From the NCBI GenBank assembly GCA_002189035.1, contig NEEC01000018.1, forward strand, positions 1,674,001-1,738,000: a DNA stretch of 64,000 nt, in the 5' to 3' direction. The translations under genes were made by a program, and so were the position numbers. The DNA comes from Utricularia gibba (lineage: Eukaryota; Streptophyta; Magnoliopsida; Lamiales; Lentibulariaceae). Below, in pieces: positions 58,807 through 64,000 of this stretch. Within the stretch, counting starts at the first letter, position 1; every line of letters starts with the position of its first letter. The notes beneath the pieces are model-generated. The model was not told where the DNA came from, did no database searches, and saw nothing but the letters and a program-made list of their open reading frames with translations.

Positions 58807-59901
58807 ATGGAGACGATCATCGGCTGCGGAAGAGTGGCGCTCTCTCCGAATCATGTTTTCAACTCGCCGTCTGGTAAGATTGTAGCGTTCGGAGGTTTGA
58901 TTATCGTTTTAAATTTTTTAGGTGCGGCTTTTATTTTATTTTTACACATAGTTGCAGAGTAGTTCATCTGCGGATTTAGGGAAACAAGTTATCTGACAAG
59001 CGTTTTAGGAAATTTTGGTTGTTTTGATGATTTGTGTGTGTGTGCAAATATCACTCCCGCTTAGTCATTGAAGTGAACTGTTGAACTTCTGTCTTGCGTT
59101 AGAAAATGGTAAAGCGTGCAAAGTATGCTGTTTATTCTGATCTAGTGAAGAGCAATCTAATTTTGCTAGCCAGGGTTACAAGTCTCAAGTGTTGGTAATG
59201 GAGAATTTAATGTGATGGATGATCCTTGCTGTTTTAAGTATGACAGAATAGGGCTCTCATGATGTGTGCGCAGGGGAGAGATATCCTCTTCATACACGAT
59301 TTTTGAATGGCAGCGCTTTGACAGCCAAGGCAATTACTGGTGTGGGGAAAGGTGGACTTTTGGAGAAACCTGTAACAGAGAAAGCAAGCCCAGGCCGTGA
59401 GTCTGAGTTCGATTTGAGGTATGGATGCTGGCCTTTTTCTTCACTCCCTTACACGTCATTGCAAGCTGTGGCATTTTGTGAAGCTCAAGCGTTGCTTGCT
59501 GGCATTTTCGTCACTCCCTTATGGCAGTTCCTTTGATTTGTGCATGTTATTCAGTGTGTTTGCCATTGGTTGAATCCAATATCAGCTCTACAAGTTTTGC
59601 TTTTACACAGGAGTTAATTCACTTCTTCCTTAAATGCAGGAGGTCAAGGAAAACGTCACCACCATATCGTGTGCTTCTGCACAATGACAACTACAATAAG
59701 AGGGAGTATGTTGTGCAAGTTTTGATGAAGGTTATTCCCGGGATGACACTTGACAATGCTGTGAATATCATGCAAGAAGCGCACCACAAAGGCATGTCGG
59801 TGGTGATAATCTGTGCTCAAGCCGATGCCGAAGAGCACTGTATGCAACTTAGAGGCAATGGTCTTTTGAGCTCAATTGAGCCAGCAAGCGCTGGTTGTTA
59901 A
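58807..59901 (+). CDS. CLPS1: ClpS1, plastid Clp protease adapter
   Basis: N-recognin-type adapter that delivers substrates to the stromal Clp protease. Three exons: 58807-58873, 59274-59418, 59640-59901; 157 residues, against 159 in Arabidopsis. The first 60-70 residues fit a transit peptide. The ClpS core follows: PPYRVLLHNDNYNKREYVVQVLMKVIPGMT, then AVNIMQEAHHKGMSVVIICAQADAE, including the NDN and HxxG-like features of the substrate pocket. All introns are GT-AG and in phase. An alternative AG at 59610 would insert extra residues and is less family-like. Confidence 0.94.
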
Positions 59902-60206
59902 TGACAATGAAGGATCTCTCCCACAGTGAATGTACTGGCCAACTGGATATATATGCAGACTGAAATGTTGGACAGCTGAATGCCTTCTGTGTCTCATTGT
60001 CTCAGTGATATCTGAATAATTAGGCAACTTCTCATTGTCTCAGTTCTTCAGTTTTAAACCAGACTTGGGCGTGGAGAAAATGCCATTAGCTGTGGGTTAC
60101 ACTGATTCAGAAGCAGAACCATCAAAAGCCAGTTTGTACATGATGTAAGAAACAAGAGAGGGGAAAAGGCAGTTGTTAAACCGGAAGGTCAGGCGATGCA
60201 AACTAT
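59902..60206. other. Convergent 3' UTRs of ClpS1 and Dr1
   Basis: Short gap between two convergent genes, without ORF or repeat. It should hold both polyadenylation regions. Confidence 0.6.
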
Positions 60207-61186
60207 TTATCCCTCTAATTTTGGCTGTGCGTCGGAAACCGGTGGTGGATTTACGGCCGAAGCACCTCCGTTCATCCGAGCACGAGCTTCCGCAAACATC
60301 CTTTGCTGCTGTGCTACTGCTTCTTCTTCAGTCATCTCAGCTCCATTGCTCCATTTCCCACTCTTCATGCTATCCTGCTGCCATTTCAAACACTCTATTC
60401 CCGGAATTTGCAGATAATATCTCAAATACATCCATGTAAATGATCAGAAGAAGCTTCCAGTGGCAAGGGGAAAACAGCATACCACGGTCTCCGCCCTGTG
60501 CTGTTCATATGCAGTGTAAACTTCTTCGACATATTCCCCGAATCCAAGTACCTGAAGATCATCAACCAACAGACGACTTCAGTGAATTTCACGGTGATGC
60601 TCGAAATGCCCATGAAAAAAGAGGAGGCTATTTGTAGATCAGTAACCTCCAAGGCCTTGAGTACATGCTCTGGCGCAATGGTTCTTTTCTCTTCCCTGTT
60701 ACATACTTCATTTGATTCTGATGAAATGAGATTGATGAATTCTGCAATGAAATGAAACATCTTAAACCCATGGCAATGAATGAAGTTAAACCCAACTGCA
60801 ACTCCACTTGATCCGAGATGTGATCACATACCTACACAACATTCGATTAAAAGATCTTGAGTGTCCCGTGCCACACGAACATCAGGAGGCAGCATCTCTT
60901 TTATGATTTTGGTCATGGTTGCTGCAACGTAACACAGCAACAGAAGAAATGGTCAAAGAAATGAAAGAGGTAGAGAAAGGGAAGTATCCTCCTCCTTGAA
61001 GGGATTCAATTTCAGGAAACAAACCGCTTGTTCTGAAATGATCAGTTCACAAAAGTTTTCTTTACACACTAAATCTCCTAATGTGAAGCCCAAACAACAG
61101 ATATGAGGATGGCATAATGATAAACTCATACCCTTAGGAAGGGAAGCGTCCTCCTTTGTTCTACCCACAATATCTGAAGGCTCCAT
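60207..61186 (-). CDS. DR1: Dr1 homolog, NC2-beta transcription repressor
   Basis: Histone-fold subunit that pairs with NC2-alpha (DRAP1), binds TBP on DNA and blocks TFIIA/TFIIB entry. Five exons on the minus strand: 61186-61132, 60921-60832, 60741-60647, 60551-60483, 60377-60207; 159 residues, the usual size. The histone fold runs from about residue 12 to 95 (LPKATMTKIIKEMLPP, then EFINLISSESNEVCNREEKRTI, then LKALEVLGFGEYVEEV). The C-terminal tail is KWSNGAEMTEEEA, then a QRMFAEARARMNGG helix typical of plant Dr1. A leader with an intron probably extends to about 61800. Every junction keeps phase. Confidence 0.94.
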
Positions 61187-62082
61187 TCCTCTCACAGAAG
61201 ACTGAATAAAGTTCATGTAAGAAAGAAATGAAAAACTACTACAACAAAAGAAACAAGGTAATTGAACCGTGGATACCAGTGGCCCCAGAGATCGCTATAC
61301 CAAACTTGGAGGGGCAGCAAGAGACTTAAAAGATGTAACGTTCTGCACATTAGAGATGCGATACATGATGACAGCAACAATGGGTAGTAAAATCATATAA
61401 AATTTCAGACATATGCGCATTCTGGATGCTGTGAAAGGCGTCTTTGCAGGGTCCCTAAGCATATAGGAACACGTAAAGGTGATCCCTGGAGTATGAAAAG
61501 AAAAATGATGAGGAGGCTCGATGGTTCAATGAATTTTAAACAAGAATCAATTGAATCCAAGCAGCTACCAGAAGGAAAGTCACTAAACCACCATCCGAAA
61601 TACACTTCTTTTTTTCCTTTTCCAGATACGAATCAAGACACATAAAGATGATTTGCAGCACCAGGTGCATGAATCACTGCTTTCTTGCAAAATCAAAGTT
61701 GCGTCCGTCTACCCAAACGCGAATACAGTGATCAAGGAATAAGGAACGTACCACGCAAGAAGCAATTAAGCGAAGCGGGGCGAAGAACCGGTAGACCTAG
61801 GGCTGACTGACATGGCAGAAGCTGCTGATTCCCTGAATTGCAATTCGTCGTCTCGCAGGGGAACCATGTGGATAATAATTTCAATTCCCGTTTTAATTTC
61901 TTATAGTGGATACGGCGTCGTTTCGATGGTAGGTCAACAGTTCCTGTAATCGATTATCCATCGGCGCCGGCTCAGATCTGGCTCGCTCGCTCGCTCACTG
62001 TTCAGCTTGAGCTTCAGCTAATCGGACTTCAAATCTCCCGCTATCAGTTCCTCTTTCTTCGCCTGCGTAACTCCCAAATCGT

Positions 62083-62097
62083 CCCCCCCCCCCCCCC
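62083..62097 (+). repeat. C15 homopolymer
   Basis: Fifteen C in the presumed leader of the BED/hAT-like gene. Confidence 0.95.
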
Positions 62098-62501
62098 TCT
62101 GGAGTAAGCAATCTGCGTCCCTTATTTTTCGTCATCCTTTTTTGCTTTTGGCCTCGATGGCTAGAGATCAGACGCTTGTGCAGTTTCCGGGGTGGTTGTG
62201 GAACGTTGGTGGATGTAGGCTGCGATGCATGGGTTTCTCTTGGGCGTTCTGTTCTACTTTCAATCTGGGTAAAGCATTTTTCGTAAAAATTGGCGTACTT
62301 TTTCTGCGCTTCTGATTGTAACCTTGCTTTTTGTGCCTGGATCTTGATTTGAAGTAGGCTGCTGTTGCGGGAGGAATAGCAGTAGTTGACAATGTGATGG
62401 ACTGGCCATATTATAACCACAACCTAAAAGGTATGCTGTATATTGAACTTTTTTGTTGCTGATTGTAATTCTGTGATGCTGAAAATCTTGTATGCTTCTG
62501 G

Positions 62502-62521
62502 TTTTTTTTTTTTTTTTTTTT
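62502..62521 (+). repeat. T20 homopolymer
   Basis: Twenty T in the leader intron of the BED/hAT-like gene. Confidence 0.95.
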
Positions 62522-62606
62522 GGTTTGGAGCGAAACTGGAGATTTTGCTGGAATTCTTAATCTTGCATGGAAATTGGATCATGTTTTCCGTTGCTTTGCA
62601 GTGGAC

Positions 62607-64000
62607 ATGGATCCTACTTCTAGCACAGTATTGAATTCAGCAATATTGTCACAAATTGATTCTGTGGATATCGCATTGGGCTCTATGGAAAAGGCGAATA
62701 TGTCTTTGACAACCAAACCAAGGAAAAAGACCATGACTTCAGTATATCTCAAATATTTTGAAACAGCACCGGATGGGAAATCCAGGAGATGCAAATTTTG
62801 TGGACAAAGCTATTCAATTGCGACAGCAACTGGTTTTTCCCTCTACTCTTCTTCTCAGCTGAAGATCTATATATCCTATTGTTTGTCACCTATTTCTTTT
62901 TCTGTGCTCTCTTCATTGCTGCAGGCAACTTAGGTCGCCACCTCAGCAATCGGCATCCTGGGTATGAAAAGTTAGGAGATTCTTCCAATCCTCCTACATC
63001 ACAGTCTAGTACCATAGCCAAAAAATCACAGAGTCATACTGAATCGCCTACGATGGAGCTTGAACACTTGAACTGGATAGTCATTAAGTGGCTCCTTGTA
63101 ACTTCTCTTCCCTCGTCTACTTTGGCAAATAACTGGCTTGTAAACACATTTAAGTTTCTCAATCCATCGATTGAGTTGTGGAGTGGGAAAAAGTTCCACA
63201 CCGTGCTTCATGAAATCTTCAGAAGCATGCAGGAGACGGTTAGGTTAATTGTGGAGCAGGTTTCTTCAAAGGTCTCTGTCACACTTGATTTTTGGACTTC
63301 CTATGAACAGATACTGTACATGAGCATCACTTGCCAATGGATCGATGATAACTGGTCCTTCCAAAAAGTTCTTCTTGATATCTGTCACATTCCCACCCCT
63401 TGTGGGGAGTCTGAAATCTATTATGTTTTGCTGAAAGTCCTTAGGATCTATGCTTTGGAGACGAAGATCCTTTCCTGTACTCATGATAGTAGTCCAAATG
63501 CCTTGCATGCATGTCATACACTGAAGGGTGATATGGATAGTCAGAAATCAGCTTTTTGGTATATACCATGTGCTGCTCATGCTTTAAATTCTATACTGAA
63601 CGATGGGTTGCGAACTACCAAATCACTCATTTTGAAGATCAGAGAGTTTGTTTTGGAGCTGAATGCATCAATGGAAATCTCAGGAGACTTTCTGCAACTC
63701 ACCTCAGCATTCCAAGAAGGAAATTGGAAATTCCCTCTTGATACATCACCTAGGTGGAGTGGAAGCTTCCAGATGCTGGACATCGCTTGTAAGGTAGAAC
63801 TCCCATACCTGGTATAGAAACCATGAAAAAAATTCATCATCAAACTTCTGACGTCATGTTTCTTTCCAGGCTGGTAGATCCATGGAAACTATTATTCGGA
63901 AGCATGAGGAAGTACTTGGTAGTCATCTGCTTCTAAACTCCACAGAGAAAAGTGCTGTCAATATCATGCACAAGTATCTTGAGCCCTTCTATAAGGCCAT
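62607..64000 (+). CDS. BED zinc finger / hAT transposase-derived protein (5' part, runs off the edge)
   Basis: Resembles plant zinc finger BED domain proteins of the DAYSLEEPER/RICESLEEPER kind, domesticated from hAT transposases and acting as chromatin or DNA-binding factors. Exons so far: 62607-62832, 62925-63793, 63870 to the window end (open). The BED finger is split by the first intron: CKFCG ends in exon 1, and the GNLGRHLSNRH helix with both His is in exon 2. The RNase-H-like core follows, with VTLDFWTS (first acidic residue), CTHDSSPNA (second) and PCAAHALNSIL. The final acidic residue and dimerisation region are beyond the edge. The ATG at 62607 follows a 3' splice site at 62601. No terminal inverted repeats were seen upstream, fitting a host gene rather than a live element. 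Confidence 0.82.

Larger units (their letters stand above)
61187..62601. other. Shared 5' region of Dr1 and BED/hAT-like gene
   Basis: Head-to-head leaders. On the minus side the Dr1 leader probably runs to about 61800. The plus-side gene probably starts near 61990-62100 and has a leader intron ending at 62601. The centre is GC-richer (GGCGCCGG, and GCTCGCTCGCTCGC at 61981). C15 at 62083-62097 and T20 at 62502-62521 are homopolymers. Minus-strand ORFs of 74-141 codons here are not family-like. Confidence 0.5.

Noticed and set aside
62039-62420. Minus-strand 141-codon ORF near the BED/hAT gene
   Set aside because: Includes the C15 run read as Gly and lies in the presumed leader; no family likeness.
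1-64000. CRISPR arrays, phage or bacterial operons
   Set aside because: No regular spaced repeats; the window is intron-rich plant nuclear DNA.

Overview
The window is nuclear DNA of a flowering plant, almost certainly a eudicot. It shows many short AT-rich introns with GT-AG borders, plant-only families (NPF/PTR transporter, type II ROP GTPase, CASP-like protein, plastid PDH E1-alpha, ClpS1), a miR159 precursor, and promoters carrying TGGGCC/T motifs and plant-type 'AGGGTTT' leaders. I cannot name the genus. I find seventeen protein-coding genes (one runs off the right edge) and one microRNA gene. Exon models were built by hand from frame continuity, splice borders and remembered family sequence; all CDS spans are genomic and include introns.

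Layout, left to right: an NPF2-type transporter (+, 1051-3128); a large DUF627/DUF629/USP-like ubiquitin hydrolase-related protein (+, 4920-11861); a transportin-SR/MOS14 importin (+, 13107-21012); a FAM135-like DUF676 serine esterase (-, 21610-26174); a coiled-coil protein of unknown function (+, 29164-31410); a CNOT4-like RING protein (+, 31836-33328); a B12D/MLRQ protein (+, 34100-35094); plastid pyruvate dehydrogenase E1-alpha (+, 36016-37675); translation factor eIF3c (+, 38967-42022, one frameshift); a CASP-like protein (-, 43091-44171); a type II ROP GTPase (+, 45790-47171); augmin subunit 4 (+, 47855-50419); a Golgi-type O-fucosyltransferase-like protein (-, 50794-52423, two frameshifts); an RMA-like RING protein (-, 53690-54967); MIR159 (+, 58106-58224); ClpS1 (+, 58807-59901); Dr1/NC2-beta (-, 60207-61186); and the 5' part of a BED-finger/hAT-transposase-derived gene (+, 62607 to the edge).

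The genes are ordinary euchromatic neighbours, not a pathway cluster. Several serve basic processes (translation, splicing-factor import, ubiquitin signalling, spindle microtubules, plastid metabolism and proteolysis). I see no operon, CRISPR array, tRNA, rRNA or intact autonomous transposon. One Tourist-like MITE lies at 44469-44772, and several intergenic stretches are AT-rich.

The observations most worth following are: a compact MIR159 foldback with a 49-nt loop and a nine-residue first ORF just upstream; a ROP whose last intron decides whether the tail carries a cysteine; three one-base frame breaks that all sit in G/C runs (probably assembly errors, possibly damaged genes); one or two GC-AG introns; and a spliced, apparently domesticated hAT-derived gene head-to-head with Dr1. 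I did not find a convincing new multi-gene system.
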